A program made the translations under genes and the position numbers. The notes under the pieces were generated by a model. It saw nothing but the letters and a program-made list of their open reading frames with translations. It did not search any database and was not told the DNA's origin. This document shows, in pieces, positions 52,774 to 64,000 of a DNA stretch of 64,000 bases; position 1 is the stretch's first letter; every line of letters starts with the position of its first letter. Source of the DNA: Herbiconiux gentiana (GTDB lineage Bacteria; Actinomycetota; Actinomycetes; Actinomycetales; Microbacteriaceae); contig NZ_JANTEZ010000002.1 of assembly GCF_024978135.1 (NCBI RefSeq), positions 434,001 through 498,000 on the forward strand, in the 5' to 3' direction.

Positions 52774-53691
52774 CTACGGCGTCGGCATCGCCCCGTTCAC
52801 GTTGAGCGTCTCGCCCGAGACGTAGCTCGACTCGGCCGAGGCGAGGAACACGTAGGCGGGCGCGAGCTCGGCCGGCTGACCGGCGCGCTGGTAGGTGCTC
52901 TCGTCGTCGAAGGCCGCCATCTGCTCGTCGCTCACCCCGCCCGACACCTGCAGCGCCGTCCAGGTCGGCCCCGGCGCGACGACGTTCACGCGGATGCCAC
53001 GCGGCGCCAACTGCTGCGCCAGCCCCTTCGAGAGGTTGTTGATCGCCGCCTTCGTGGCCGCGTAGTCGATGCGCTCGGGCGAGGGCTGGTAGGCCTCGAG
53101 CGAGGCCGTGTTGATGACGGATGCCCCGGCCGGCAGGTGCGGCAGGGCCGCCTTGGTGATCCAGAAGTTGGCGAACACGTTGGTGCGGAAGGTCTGCTCG
53201 AACTGCTCGTCGGAGAGATCCTCGAGGCGGTCGACCGCGATCTGCTTGCCCGCGTTGTTGACCAGGATGTCGAGGCCGCCGAGCTGCTCCACGGCGTCGG
53301 CGACGAGCTGCCGGCAGTGGGCGGCGTCGGTGATGTCGCCCGGCAGGCCGACACCGCGGCGCCCGGCGGCCTCGATGAGATCGAGCACGTGGCGGGCATC
53401 CGCCTCTTCGTCGGGGAGGTAGGAGATGGCGACGTCGGCGCCCTCGCGCGCGAACGCGATAGCCACGGCGCCGCCGATGCCCGAGTCGCCGCCCGTGATC
53501 AGCGCCTTGCGCCCCACGAGCCGGCCGAGCCCGCGGTAGCTGTGCTCACCGAGGTCGGGCACCGGCCGCATCGGCCCCTGCACGCCGGGCTCGGGCTGGT
53601 GCTGCACCGGCGGCTCCACCCGCCCGTAGCGCGTGACGGGGTTGTCGAAGCTGTACTGGTCGCGGGCGTCGTCGCTGCTGGTCGGGCTCAT
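52774..53691 (-). CDS. SDR family oxidoreductase (YhxC/YghA-like)
   Basis: A 305-residue SDR with a 50-residue N-terminal extension typical of the stress-related YhxC/YghA group (VTRYGRVEPP and EPGVQGPMRPVPDLGEHSYRG). Cofactor motif TGGDSGIGG, NNAGKQ, then catalytic Ser in NTASLEAYQ and Tyr-Lys in DYAATKAAI. Substrate unknown; relatives are NADP-dependent aldehyde or sugar-alcohol reductases. Convergent with the MFS gene, 20 bases between stops. Confidence 0.85.
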   Translation of the reverse strand: MSPTSSDDARDQYSFDNPVTRYGRVEPPVQHQPEPGVQGPMRPVPDLGEHSYRGLGRLVGRKALITGGDSGIGGAVAIAFAREGADVAISYLPDEEADARHVLDLIEAAGRRGVGLPGDITDAAHCRQLVADAVEQLGGLDILVNNAGKQIAVDRLEDLSDEQFEQTFRTNVFANFWITKAALPHLPAGASVINTASLEAYQPSPERIDYAATKAAINNLSKGLAQQLAPRGIRVNVVAPGPTWTALQVSGGVSDEQMAAFDDESTYQRAGQPAELAPAYVFLASAESSYVSGETLNVNGAMPTP

Positions 53692-53757
53692 GCGGCTCAC
53701 CGTACGCCGGAGTGCACCCGATAGGGGGACTGTGCGGGGAGCGGACAGCCAGGCACC

Positions 53758-56486
53758 ATGGGGAGGCACCGTCGAACGATCCGCCTGCGCACGACCGCCG
53801 TCGCCGTCACCGCGGTCATCGCGGGCGGCGCCGTCGTCGTCGAGCAGCCCCGGCCGGCCCAGGCGGCGTCGTGGTCGAGTGCCGGAACGGCGACGACCTG
53901 GATCAGCGGGATGAACTCGGCGCTCGGCAACGTGGGCAAGCTGCTCGGCCGCGAGTTCACCGGGGCGTCACTCTTCCTCGACATCCTCGGACCGACGATC
54001 TCCACCATCTTCGGCGGCGACACCGGTCCCGGCATCCAGGACGTGCTCGACCGTCTGCAGCAGCTCGACGACATCGAGCGCAAGCTCGATCAGCTGCAGG
54101 TGCAACTCGCCGACGTCAAGCAGAACGTGCTCGAGCTCGAGGACACGGTCGTGCTCGGCCAGTGCGTCACCCAGTCGAGCGACCTGCCCCACTTCATCAC
54201 CTCGGTCGAGACCTCGCAGGCCATGTACACGCAGGTGATCGAAAAGCTGCAGCGCGTTCAGGACAACCGGCTCACGAACACGACCCGGTTGCAGGGGTAC
54301 ATGGACGACTTCGTCGACGTGACCCTCGGCACGAACCCGAAGCGGGACGTCGTCAACGTCGAGACGAGCCCGATGGCCCACGACATCCGGGAGGCCCATC
54401 AGTACATGGTCACCCACGGCAGCACCCCCGGCGTCATCCAGACCTGTGGGCGCGCCCACCTCACCGACTGGAAGCTGAACGCCGCCGGGGCCGCCGCCCG
54501 GCAGTCAGCGGGCCAGAACGACGTGGGGGTGTGGCTCGACGACCGCCAGTACTACGCGCCGGTGCAGGACATCGTGACCTACTGGCAGACCGTGCAGGCC
54601 CAGGGCATGTACCTGCTGCAGCAGGCGTCGCTGATGCAGGCATCGAAGCTCTACACGACGAAGGACCACGGGTCGGTGCCGGCCGACGCCGCCGGCTCGG
54701 TCTGCGCCCTGGCGGCCCAGAGCGCTCCCGACGGACAGGCGGCCACGGTGTGCGAAAGCGCGCTCACCTTCTACGCCGGCATCGTCGCCGAGTGGACCGA
54801 GGTCGGCCTGCCGATCTCGAACGATGACGTGGTGATGAGCCTGGGCACCGATATCACCGGCGTCACGAACGCCGGTGTCACGATGGATTCCCCGTGTGGG
54901 CCCGGAAGCCCAGCGGCTTCCCCGAGTCCTGGGCGACGAGCGGCACCTGGACCGACTCCCCCGCGGCGGTCACCTACTCGGGTGTCCCGGGCTTCAAGCC
55001 GGCGAACTCGACGCAGTGGAACACCCTCCTCTCGGGCTACACCACCTCGCACACGGCGATCGCGGCGTCCCTGCGCATCCCGCGGCAGCTCGCCGAGCAC
55101 GGCTACCTGCCCTACGACCTCGCTCGGGTGCAGCCGTACCGGCCGTACGACCTGCTGAACCTGATGGGTGAGAACCGACTGCCGGATCCCGCTCCCGGAA
55201 CCGACCCGCGGAGCTTCGACACGACCGGCGTGAAGATGGTCTGGATCCCGAACGAGACGGCCACCCGGGACATGCCCGCCTGGCAGTTCTACTCGCAGTA
55301 CCGGGGCAAGACCTTCGGCGTCACCAAGAACCTCGCATTCCCTCCGACGACCATGCTCGAACAGCGGAGCAACCCGAGCTGGGTCGTGGAGAACGGCCTC
55401 ACCGTCAAGTGCATGGTGGCACCGGTCGACGGCCTGCTGTGCGGGAGCGAGACGATCGCGTCGTGGTTCGTCGCGCAGCAGACATCCGACTGGTCGGGGC
55501 GGGACAAGAAGTTCTCGGTGACCCCCGGTTGGAGTTCCGTCGATCGCTTCGAGGGCCAGGCCCGGAACCCGGTGCACTGCGAGGAGTACGTGATCCGGGA
55601 CGACCACTTCCAGGGCTGCGAATGGCAGTTCGACGTCGGCGTGACCGCCGTGCCGACGTGGCTCGCGCTGTTCGAGCAGAATGACGGGGGAGCCTTCATC
55701 GGGCGCTCCGACCCGCAGACCCTCTGGCCGGTCACCGCGAAGCCGACCGACTGCGTGAAGACGAACTGGGGGGCCGACACCCGCTGCGGAGCGTCGCTCG
55801 CGGCCTGGCTGAAGCAGAACATCCCGAACCCCGACCTGCCGGGGCCGCTGCCGGCCGACGAGCCGGTCATCCGCGCCGGCTCCTCGGGAGGCACCGTCGT
55901 TTGCCCGACGCCCGCGTGGCGGGCGAACGCGACCGAGGCAGGGGTCACCGTCTCCACGAGCGACGTGACCTGGTCAGGCACGCGTCCCGACGGCGCGAAG
56001 GCCACGACGACCACGGCGAAGGACGCCGAGCTCTCACTGGTGGACTTCGTGAAGAAGGCGTCGTGGTGGACGGACGATGCGGCCGGACGGCCCGCGTCGT
56101 TCACTCTGCACTGCAGCTTCGGCGCGCGCTACGCCGACCTGGCGACGACCTCGACCGTCTCGACAGCCGCCGTCACGGTCACCCGCGAGGGCGACTCGTA
56201 CGTGCTCGCGCCGACGCCGACGCCGACACCCACTCCGACGCCCACGCCCGCTCCGTCCGCTCCTTCGCCCGGGACACCGGGCGACGGGTCGACGACACCC
56301 CCGGGGGCTGGCGCGGCACCGGGCGCGGGCGACCCGGCGACCTCCGACACCGCGGGCAGCGGCTCTGGCTCGCTCGCGGCCACCGGTGCATCCGACGCCA
56401 CGGGCGGCTGGTTCGCCGCGGCGGTGCTGGTGCTGCTCGGCGGACTCGTGGTGGCCCTGCGCGCCCGCCGCCGCCGCGCCGGCTGA
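53758..56486 (+). pseudogene. Frameshifted cell-wall-anchored surface protein
   Basis: Two frames together encode one secreted protein of about 909 residues if one base is restored. Part 1 (53758 to about 54890): a signal peptide ending near RPAQA, a coiled-coil stretch (DVLDRLQQLDDIERKLDQLQ) and a long unassigned region. Part 2 (about 54891-56486, next frame): WARKPSGFPESWATSGTW and on, many Trp/Cys, a Thr-Pro repeat, then LAATG, a membrane helix and an Arg-rich tail: a class E sortase-type LAXTG anchor. The break coincides with CCCC at 54890-54893; a fifth C would give a continuous reading D-S-P-V-W. After the break the first frame becomes Arg/Pro-rich nonsense until 55158. No function recognised. 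Confidence 0.75.
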
Positions 56487-56514
56487 GGCGGCAGGGCGCA
56501 CGCGTCAGGCTGAG

Positions 56515-56543
56515 CCGGCGCGGCGCGGCGCGGCGCGGCGCGC
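56515..56543. repeat. GCGGC-type simple repeat
   Basis: Four to five tandem CGGCG units followed by CGCGCGCG lie between the convergent surface-protein and glycosyltransferase genes. Possibly prone to slippage; could also fold as part of a terminator. Confidence 0.5.
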
Positions 56544-56590
56544 GCGCGAGGCCGAGGCAACACGGTGCGGCGCGGGCACGCGTCGGGCGG

Positions 56591-57937
56591 CTACAGCGCG
56601 AGGGGCGGGGCGACGGAGGCGGCCGCAAGGGCCCGCGCCGGGCCCGGCGTCGCGCGCAGCGACGCCGACAGCGCGGCCAGGCGCGCGGCCGGCTCGGGGG
56701 CGAGCGGCAGCAGCGCGGCGAGCGCCGCCGCGATCGCGGACGGCGTCGCCGCGTTCGGGTCGAGCGCCTGCGCGAACCCCGCGTCGACGAGGGCGGCGGC
56801 CCCCGCGAACTGGTCGGTCGAGAACGGCATCACAAGCAGCGGCACCCCCGCGGTCATCGCCTCGGTGACGCTGTTGTTCCCGCCGTGCGTGACGGCGACC
56901 GCCGCCGCGCCGAGCAGCGCGACCTGCGGCAGGAACTCCCGCACCAGCCACGACGACGGCAGCTCCCCGAGCACCGACCGGTCGGCCGAGCCGACGGCGA
57001 GCGCCACGCGCAGCGGAGAATCGGCCGACAGCGCCTTCAGCGCCTCCACCACCCGCGCCAGCACGTCGTCGCGCACCGAGAGGAAGCTCCCGAAGCTCAC
57101 GTACACCACGGGCTCGGACGACGAAGCGATCCACTCCGACACCGCGGCGACCTCGGTCGCGTCCTCCGAGCGCACCGCCGAACCGATGAACGACGACGCC
57201 GGGTAGACCGCGCGCCGGCCGGCATCCGCCAACTCGACCGGATAGTTGAACAGCAGGGTGTCGCCGTGCTCCTCGAAGGCGCTCGACGCCGAGGTCGCCG
57301 ACGGCTCCAGAGCGAGCAGCGCGGCGTTCCACTCGGCCGTGAAGTTCGCGTCGACCCGCTCGCAGAGCGCCCGCAGCCCCGCCAGCTCGGCGTCGTCGAG
57401 CGACGACGAGAACACCGCGGGCCACGCCGGCGGGTACCCGTAGACCTCGCCCGACCCGGGCACCGGCAGGGCCGACGGATGCCCGAGCACCACGTCCACG
57501 TGCGGGATCCCCGCGGCCACCAGCGCCAGCCGGGCGCTGAACGCGAGGTGGTCGACCAGGATGCGGTCGGGCGCCACGGCCGCGACGACCTCCTGCACCT
57601 GCCGCGCGGTGCGCACCGGCTCCCACATCAGGTCGGACAGCCGCGCCGACGCCTGGAACGACAGCGCCGCCACCATCCCGCGGCGGGTCGCCTCGAAGAA
57701 GCCGCGCAGCGCGTCGTCCTCCCCCTTCGGCTGCTCCTCGGCCCGGATCACGCCGGGGTTCGAGCCCTTGCCGAGCTGCAGCTCGACGCGCTCGAAGCCG
57801 AAGGAGCGCACGATCGAGTCGGTCGCTGGCCCGGTCGCGACGACCACCCGCTCCCCGACCTCCTGCCACGCGGTGCCGAGGGTGGCGAGCGGCAGCAGGT
57901 GCGAGGCGTAGTCGGGGCTGATGATCAGCAGGGTCAT
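56591..57937 (-). CDS. MGT/UGT-type glycosyltransferase
   Basis: A 448-residue GT-B enzyme of GT1 type. The N-terminal half starts MTLLIISPDYASHLLPLATL. The C-terminal donor-binding half contains VYVSFGSFLSV and a PSPG-like box (EFLPQVALLGAAAVAVTHGG, then NSVTEAM, PFSTDQFAGAA). Such enzymes glycosylate small molecules, lipids or macrolides with UDP- or dTDP-sugars. The ATG overlaps the stop of the HEAT/GT4 gene (ATGA), so the two glycosyltransferases are co-produced. Acceptor unknown. Confidence 0.85.
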   Translation of the reverse strand: MTLLIISPDYASHLLPLATLGTAWQEVGERVVVATGPATDSIVRSFGFERVELQLGKGSNPGVIRAEEQPKGEDDALRGFFEATRRGMVAALSFQASARLSDLMWEPVRTARQVQEVVAAVAPDRILVDHLAFSARLALVAAGIPHVDVVLGHPSALPVPGSGEVYGYPPAWPAVFSSSLDDAELAGLRALCERVDANFTAEWNAALLALEPSATSASSAFEEHGDTLLFNYPVELADAGRRAVYPASSFIGSAVRSEDATEVAAVSEWIASSSEPVVYVSFGSFLSVRDDVLARVVEALKALSADSPLRVALAVGSADRSVLGELPSSWLVREFLPQVALLGAAAVAVTHGGNNSVTEAMTAGVPLLVMPFSTDQFAGAAALVDAGFAQALDPNAATPSAIAAALAALLPLAPEPAARLAALSASLRATPGPARALAAASVAPPLAL

Positions 57938-60087
57938 GCGACGCCCGCCGCGGAGTATTCGGTGTGCACGCCGTCGTAGACCCCGACCAGCGAGTCGGCC
58001 ATCGCCTCGACCGTGAAGCTCCGCTCGACCGTCGCCCGCGAGGCCTCGGCCTGCCCGGGGTTCGTGCCCGACTGGGCGAGCGCGAACGCGTCCCACATCG
58101 CGAGGGCCAGCGACGAGACGTTCCAGGTCTGGGTCAGGATGCCCGTGACACCGCGATCCACGTAGGTCGCCGGGCCACCGCCGTCGGGCGCCACGACGAG
58201 CAGCCCCGAGGCCATCGCCTCCAGCAGCGCGATGCCGAACTCCTCCTTCACGCTGCCGCAGACGTAGACCCCGCGCGGGGCGGCGAGCCCCGGAACGCCG
58301 AAGCGGGCGGCGGCGACCCAACGGGCGACCGTGTCGTTCGGCCGGTGACCGGGAAGCAGCAGCCCCCGTTCGAGCCGCAGCGCGGTCGGCACCAGCTCGT
58401 CCATCAGGGCGAGCTGCTCCTGCTCGTCGACGGAGGGGTGCTCGAGGTCGCCGCCGATCAGCAGCAGGTTCGCCTGGTCGCGGAGGGGGCCGGTGGCCCA
58501 CGCCTCGACGATCGAGGCCATGCCCTTGACCCGGTGGAACCGCCCCACGCTCACCAGCAGGGGCAGGCCCCGCCGCGCATCCGGAAGCCCCTCGAGCAGC
58601 GCCCCGAGCTCGGCCAGCGCGGGAGAGGCCGGCAGACCCGACGCGAGCGCGGCGGCCTCGGCGACACCGCGGTCGACCACACCGAGGTCGATGCCCTCGG
58701 GCACCACCGTGTGGCGCTCGGGGTGGGAGGTGACGTCGATGCCGACGAGCTCGCGCATGTCCTTCTCGAGCTGCGGGCGCGGGAAGAGCACGCTGTGCGC
58801 GGCGTTCGACGCGAGCCGCTGCACCAGGCGGGTGCGGAACCAGAAGTGCTCGTTCTCGTCGACCTCGCCGAAGTTGGCGCGCGTCAGCTGCCCCGCGAGA
58901 TCCATCGAGCGGATGACCGCGTGCGGGTCGGGCGCGACGGTGAACACCACCGGCACGTCGAGCTCGCGCGCCACGTCGGCGGCGGCCAGCGACCCGACGT
59001 CGGCCATGCGCAGGTGCAGCAGGTCGACCCCGCCGGCGGCGCGCAGCATGCGACGGATGCCCCGCCGGGCCGCCACCCGCAGCGGCCACGCCGAGGCGCT
59101 GTTCACCGGCGCGCTGAGCAGCGGGATGCGCCCGTAGACGTGCCCCGCGGTGGTCGCGCGGATGGACTCCACGCTCTCGACCGCCCCCTGCACCGAGCCG
59201 CGCGACATCGTGATGACCCGCTGCACGCGGGCCGGCGAGGCCGGATCGACGAGGGCGTCGCCGAGGCGCACCAGCAGCGTCGCGATGCCGCCGTTGTCGC
59301 CCGAGCCGGCGTGGCTCAGGTCGGCGTCGATGTCGGCGTGCAGGAAGAGCTGAGCGACCGTGAGGTCGTCGTGCGGCTCCTCACGCACCGCGGTGCCGCC
59401 CGCGAGGTCGACGAGGGCGAGCCGGGCCACGTCGGCGAGGTAGCCGCCGCCCGCGGTCAGGCCGTCGAGGAAGGTGCGGATCTCGGCCGTCGCGGCCTCG
59501 TCGCGCCGCTGCCCGAGCGCGGACACGGCGGCGACGCGCACCTGCTCGTCCTCGCTCTCGTCGGCCGCGATGGCGAGGAGGGGCTGGGTGGCGATGCGTC
59601 CGCGCACGAGCCCGAGGGTCTCGACGAGGCGGTACCGCTCCTCGACCCCCCGCACGCCGAGCAGGGCGCCCTCGAGACCGATCGCGATGTGCTCGGGCGT
59701 GGGGAACGCCCACTGCTCGAGGGTGCGCTGGGCGAGCATCCCCCCGAAGCCGCCCTCGACGACCATGGCGATCAGTCGGCCGATGGCGTCGAGCCGGGGG
59801 ATGCGCGAGCCGATCGCCCACGCGGCGTGCTCGCGGAGGAACGGGCGGTCGCTCGAGAGCAGCTGCGACAGGGCCCGGTCGGCCTGCTCGTCGAAGACCT
59901 GCGCCAGGGCGTGGGTGGCGGCGATGGCGACGAGCTGGTCGTCGTCGCGCAGGGCCGCCGAGAGGATGCGGATGGTGCGCACCCCGGGGTCGCGGTTCGC
60001 CTCGAAGGCGAGGTCGTCGGCCAGTCGCAGGGCGTCGACGATGCGCTCGGCGTCGCGCACGGCGTCCAGTGAAGTCTGGATTCCCAT
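57934..60087 (-). CDS. HEAT-repeat domain fused to GT4 glycosyltransferase
   Basis: A 717-residue protein. Residues about 1-230 form repeated helical hairpins of HEAT type (LVAIAATHALAQVFDEQADRA, FLREHAAWAIGSRIPRLDAI, VRVAAVSALGQRRDEAATAE). Residues about 255-717 form a GT-B glycosyltransferase of family 4: PEGIDLGVVDRG, LLVSVGRFHRVKGMASIVEAW and EEFGIALLEAMASGLLVVAPDGGGP with the E-x7-E motif. GT4 enzymes build polysaccharides or glycolipids from nucleotide sugars. The HEAT part may bind a protein partner or membrane. No signal peptide or membrane helix. Coupled to the MGT gene; divergent from a pyruvyl-transferase-like gene. Confidence 0.82.
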   Translation of the reverse strand: MGIQTSLDAVRDAERIVDALRLADDLAFEANRDPGVRTIRILSAALRDDDQLVAIAATHALAQVFDEQADRALSQLLSSDRPFLREHAAWAIGSRIPRLDAIGRLIAMVVEGGFGGMLAQRTLEQWAFPTPEHIAIGLEGALLGVRGVEERYRLVETLGLVRGRIATQPLLAIAADESEDEQVRVAAVSALGQRRDEAATAEIRTFLDGLTAGGGYLADVARLALVDLAGGTAVREEPHDDLTVAQLFLHADIDADLSHAGSGDNGGIATLLVRLGDALVDPASPARVQRVITMSRGSVQGAVESVESIRATTAGHVYGRIPLLSAPVNSASAWPLRVAARRGIRRMLRAAGGVDLLHLRMADVGSLAAADVARELDVPVVFTVAPDPHAVIRSMDLAGQLTRANFGEVDENEHFWFRTRLVQRLASNAAHSVLFPRPQLEKDMRELVGIDVTSHPERHTVVPEGIDLGVVDRGVAEAAALASGLPASPALAELGALLEGLPDARRGLPLLVSVGRFHRVKGMASIVEAWATGPLRDQANLLLIGGDLEHPSVDEQEQLALMDELVPTALRLERGLLLPGHRPNDTVARWVAAARFGVPGLAAPRGVYVCGSVKEEFGIALLEAMASGLLVVAPDGGGPATYVDRGVTGILTQTWNVSSLALAMWDAFALAQSGTNPGQAEASRATVERSFTVEAMADSLVGVYDGVHTEYSAAGVA

Positions 60088-60250
60088 GGGGGCCTCCCTC
60101 GGTCGGGCGGCCCGGGCAGGATCCGCGTGACACGGCGGTGGACCACCCTTGATCCTAGGCCGCGGCGGCTGGGAGGGCGTCGCGATTCCGCTAGCGTGAA
60201 CCCGGCGTTCCCGCGCCGTTCACCGGCGCCCTCACCGCGTCTGGTCGGTA

Positions 60251-60286
60251 CCCTCACCGACCCGCTCACCGACCCCCTCACCGACC
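60251..60286 (+). repeat. Three tandem 12-bp units
   Basis: CCCTCACCGACC, CGCTCACCGACC and CCCTCACCGACC follow each other directly, ending 14 bases before the ATG of the pyruvyl-transferase-like gene. They lie in the divergent 213-base gap (60088-60300) and may be a variable leader or binding array. Confidence 0.6.
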
Positions 60287-60300
60287 CCCTGGAGACCTCG

Positions 60301-61515
60301 ATGCGACTCGTCCTGATCGGAGACGTCGGCGTCGTCGACGACATGATCCACATCGGCGACGAGGCGATGTTCGACGAGGCGCTGCACCAGCTGCGGCAGC
60401 GCGGCGCCACGTCCGTCACGGCCGTCTCGTCGCACCCCTCCGAGACCGCGGCGCGCTACGACGTCGACGCAGTCTCGCGCATCGGCTTCAGCGCGGGTGC
60501 CTCGCTCGACCGGGCCGCCGACGGCGAGCGGATGCGCCGGGTCGTCGACACGGCCCGCGGTGAGAGCGGCCTGCTGCCCGAGGGCGACCCCGCCCTCGCC
60601 GTGGTCGAGGCGGTGCGCGCGAGCGACGGCGTGCTCGTCTGCGGCGGCGGCAACATGGCCTCGACCTGGCCGCTGCACATCTTCGAACGGGCGACGCTCG
60701 GTGCCGTGGCGCACGCGCTCGGCCGGCCGCTCGTGGTGAGCGGGCAGACGATCGGGCCCGAGCTGACGGCGTCCGACGGGTCGCTCGTGGCGGGACTGCT
60801 GTCGTCGACGGTGCTGACGGGCCTCCGGGAGCCGTCGTCGTACGCCCTCTGCCGTGAGCTCGGGGTGCCCGAGCAGCTGCTGCGGGCGACCGTCGACGAC
60901 GCGAGCTTCGTGGGCGACCGGGCATCCGTCACCTCGCCCGCCGCCCCCTACTGCGCCGTGACCTTCTCGACCCACCTGAACGGCGCCGACCGCGACGCCT
61001 TCGCCGAGGCAGCCGCGCGCCTGCTCGACGGCATAGCCCTCTCGACCGGCCTGGCGATCGTCTTCGTCGCCCACTTCGGCAGCCTGCGCGACGACGAGGT
61101 TCGAGGCGACTCGGTGCTGCACCGGGCGGTGGCCGAGCGGATGCGCGTGCCCACCTCGGCCGTCGTACCCCCCACCTCGGTGGCCGCCGCGGGCCTCGCG
61201 CGGCAGGCGTCGCTCGTCGTGACGAGCCGCTACCACCCGGCCGTATTCGCGGTCTCGGGCGGGGTGCCGACGGTCGGCATCGCCGTCGACGACTACACGA
61301 CGGTGAAGCTCACGGGGGCGCTCGGCAACCTGGGGCAGCACGCCGTGCTGCAGCTCGACGAGGTGCTCGACGGCACGGGCGCCGCCGCGGCGCGGGTGGC
61401 CGCGGTGTGGGAGGACCGGGCGGGCATCCGCTCGTGCGGGCTCGCCCGGGCCGCGACGGCGCGCGCGGAGTCGGCGGCGTGGTGGGACGGCATCGCGGCG
61501 GTCTTCAAGGGCTGA
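60301..61515 (+). CDS. Polysaccharide pyruvyl transferase family protein
   Basis: A 404-residue protein of the CsaB/WcaK-like family, which transfers pyruvate from phosphoenolpyruvate to sugars as a ketal. Features: GDVGVVDDMIHIGDEAMFDEAL at the start, VLVCGGGNMAS, VVSGQTIGPELT and, near the end, VVTSRYHPAVFAVSGGVPTVGI with the conserved Arg-Tyr-His. GGAGA precedes ATG 60301; the frame is open upstream but includes the 12-bp repeats. Divergent from two glycosyltransferases, so likely a modifier of the same envelope glycan. Confidence 0.8.
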   Translation: MRLVLIGDVGVVDDMIHIGDEAMFDEALHQLRQRGATSVTAVSSHPSETAARYDVDAVSRIGFSAGASLDRAADGERMRRVVDTARGESGLLPEGDPALAVVEAVRASDGVLVCGGGNMASTWPLHIFERATLGAVAHALGRPLVVSGQTIGPELTASDGSLVAGLLSSTVLTGLREPSSYALCRELGVPEQLLRATVDDASFVGDRASVTSPAAPYCAVTFSTHLNGADRDAFAEAAARLLDGIALSTGLAIVFVAHFGSLRDDEVRGDSVLHRAVAERMRVPTSAVVPPTSVAAAGLARQASLVVTSRYHPAVFAVSGGVPTVGIAVDDYTTVKLTGALGNLGQHAVLQLDEVLDGTGAAAARVAAVWEDRAGIRSCGLARAATARAESAAWWDGIAAVFKG

Positions 61516-61563
61516 GCCGCGCGGTCGAACTCGGCCGGCGCCAGCGGGTGGGAACGACGGGCA

Positions 61564-63542
<1,979 letters not shown>

Positions 63543-63543
<1 letters not shown>

Positions 63544-64000
63544 CAGTTGCCCCCGTCGCTGCCGGGCCCACGACCGAAGAGCGCGGTCGAGCATCCGTCG
63601 TCGCCCGCCTCGGACACCGAGAGGCTGGTCGCCGCGACCGCCCCCTTGTCGTCGGCCTCGCCCGTCGCGGTGACGCAGCTGCCGACCGTGAGGGCGGAGG
63701 CGTCGGCCGAGCGCACCACGCTGAACGTCGTGGACCCGTCGACGGCTACCGTCTCCGAGCTCTCGGTTCCGTCGGGGGACGTGACGGCGACGTCGAAGCC
63801 GCTCGCCGTGACGGCGGTGACAAGGCCGCTCACGAAGCCGCCGAAGCCGCCGCCCGCACCACCCGAGCCGTCACCGGGCGCACCGGTCGGGGCGCCGGCG
63901 CCGTCGGGCAGGTCGGTGGGCATCACGCCGTCGGGCGCCGCGCCGTCCGGCATTCCGGTCGGCATCACCCCCTCCGGCGCCGCACCGCCGGGCATCCCCC
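63543..64000 (-). CDS. DUF5666-like secreted protein, 5' end outside window
   Basis: The frame is open to the window edge; the visible part has at least 151 residues. It begins with near-repeats (PGGAAPEGVMPTGM, PDGAAPDGVMPTDL), then a Gly-rich linker and one beta-rich module (FVSGLVTAVTASGFDVAVTS, DGSTTFSVV, VGSCVTATGEADDKGAVAATSLSVSEAG) of the kind I associate with DUF5666. Two Cys (VGSCV and DDGCS) could pair, which suits an extracellular location. A Met at 63995 is unlikely to be the true start. It is coupled to the adaptor gene by TGATG, so they probably form one export system. Confidence 0.65.

Noticed and set aside
54880-54900. Programmed -1 ribosomal frameshifting in the surface-protein gene
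   Set aside because: The site ATTCCCCG does not allow good re-pairing of both tRNAs, and no downstream stimulatory structure was evident; an indel in the C tract is simpler.

Overview
This window is gene-dense, very GC-rich DNA with GTG and TTG starts and many four-base stop/start overlaps (ATGA, GTGA, TGATG). These traits, together with an LAATG sortase-type anchor, GntR/FCD and ROK regulators and a carboxylate-amine ligase/ATP-grasp fusion, suggest an actinobacterium, probably Microbacteriaceae. The family assignment is inference. No rRNA, tRNA, CRISPR array, transposase or phage gene was seen.

Layout. (1) 1-1153: the end of a methionine aminopeptidase and a VOC protein. (2) 1150-16368: a catabolic island of unknown substrate. 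It holds two zinc-type dehydrogenases, two VOC-fold proteins, an alpha/beta hydrolase, a beta-hydroxyacid dehydrogenase, an M24-fold protein, an SDR, a fused E1 and an E2 of a 2-oxoacid dehydrogenase, an acyl-CoA synthetase and a ketopantoate-reductase-like protein. Its local regulators are an XRE-cupin and a GntR/FCD protein. (3) 16501-22761: three coupled genes (carboxylate-amine ligase/ATP-grasp fusion, AsnB-type amidotransferase, S9 peptidase) that look like a variant N-acetylglutaminylglutamine (NAGGN) osmolyte cassette, followed by a convergent MFS transporter. (4) 24428-33000: general genes, namely a GST-like reductase, an NTF2-like protein, a WYL regulator, an ABC-2 exporter with a LolA-like lipoprotein partner, small proteins, a 2H phosphoesterase, a glycosyltransferase-like protein and an AraC regulator with a 42-residue ORF in front.

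(5) 33047-44664: a glycan-use locus. A six-gene minus-strand operon (two sugar ABC permeases, GH95, acetyl-xylan-esterase-like enzyme, binding protein, ROK regulator) diverges from a GH36 alpha-galactosidase and a second ROK regulator. (6) 44730-52753: a GntR regulator divergent from a ribose-type ABC system, an enolase-superfamily enzyme with the whole mandelate-racemase active site, and an MFS transporter; this is probably sugar-acid use. (7) 52774-64000: an SDR, a cell-wall-anchored surface protein broken by a one-base frameshift, three envelope glycan genes (MGT-type glycosyltransferase, HEAT-repeat/GT4 fusion, divergent pyruvyl-transferase-like gene), a MacA/HlyD-type adaptor and an incomplete secreted protein.

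The points most worth checking are the NAGGN-like cassette without its usual acetyltransferase, the M24 protein with Cys in place of a metal-binding Asp, the HEAT/GT4 fusion, the tiny ORF coupled to the AraC regulator, the regulator that seems to start at ATC, the frameshifted surface protein, and several unassigned palindromes.
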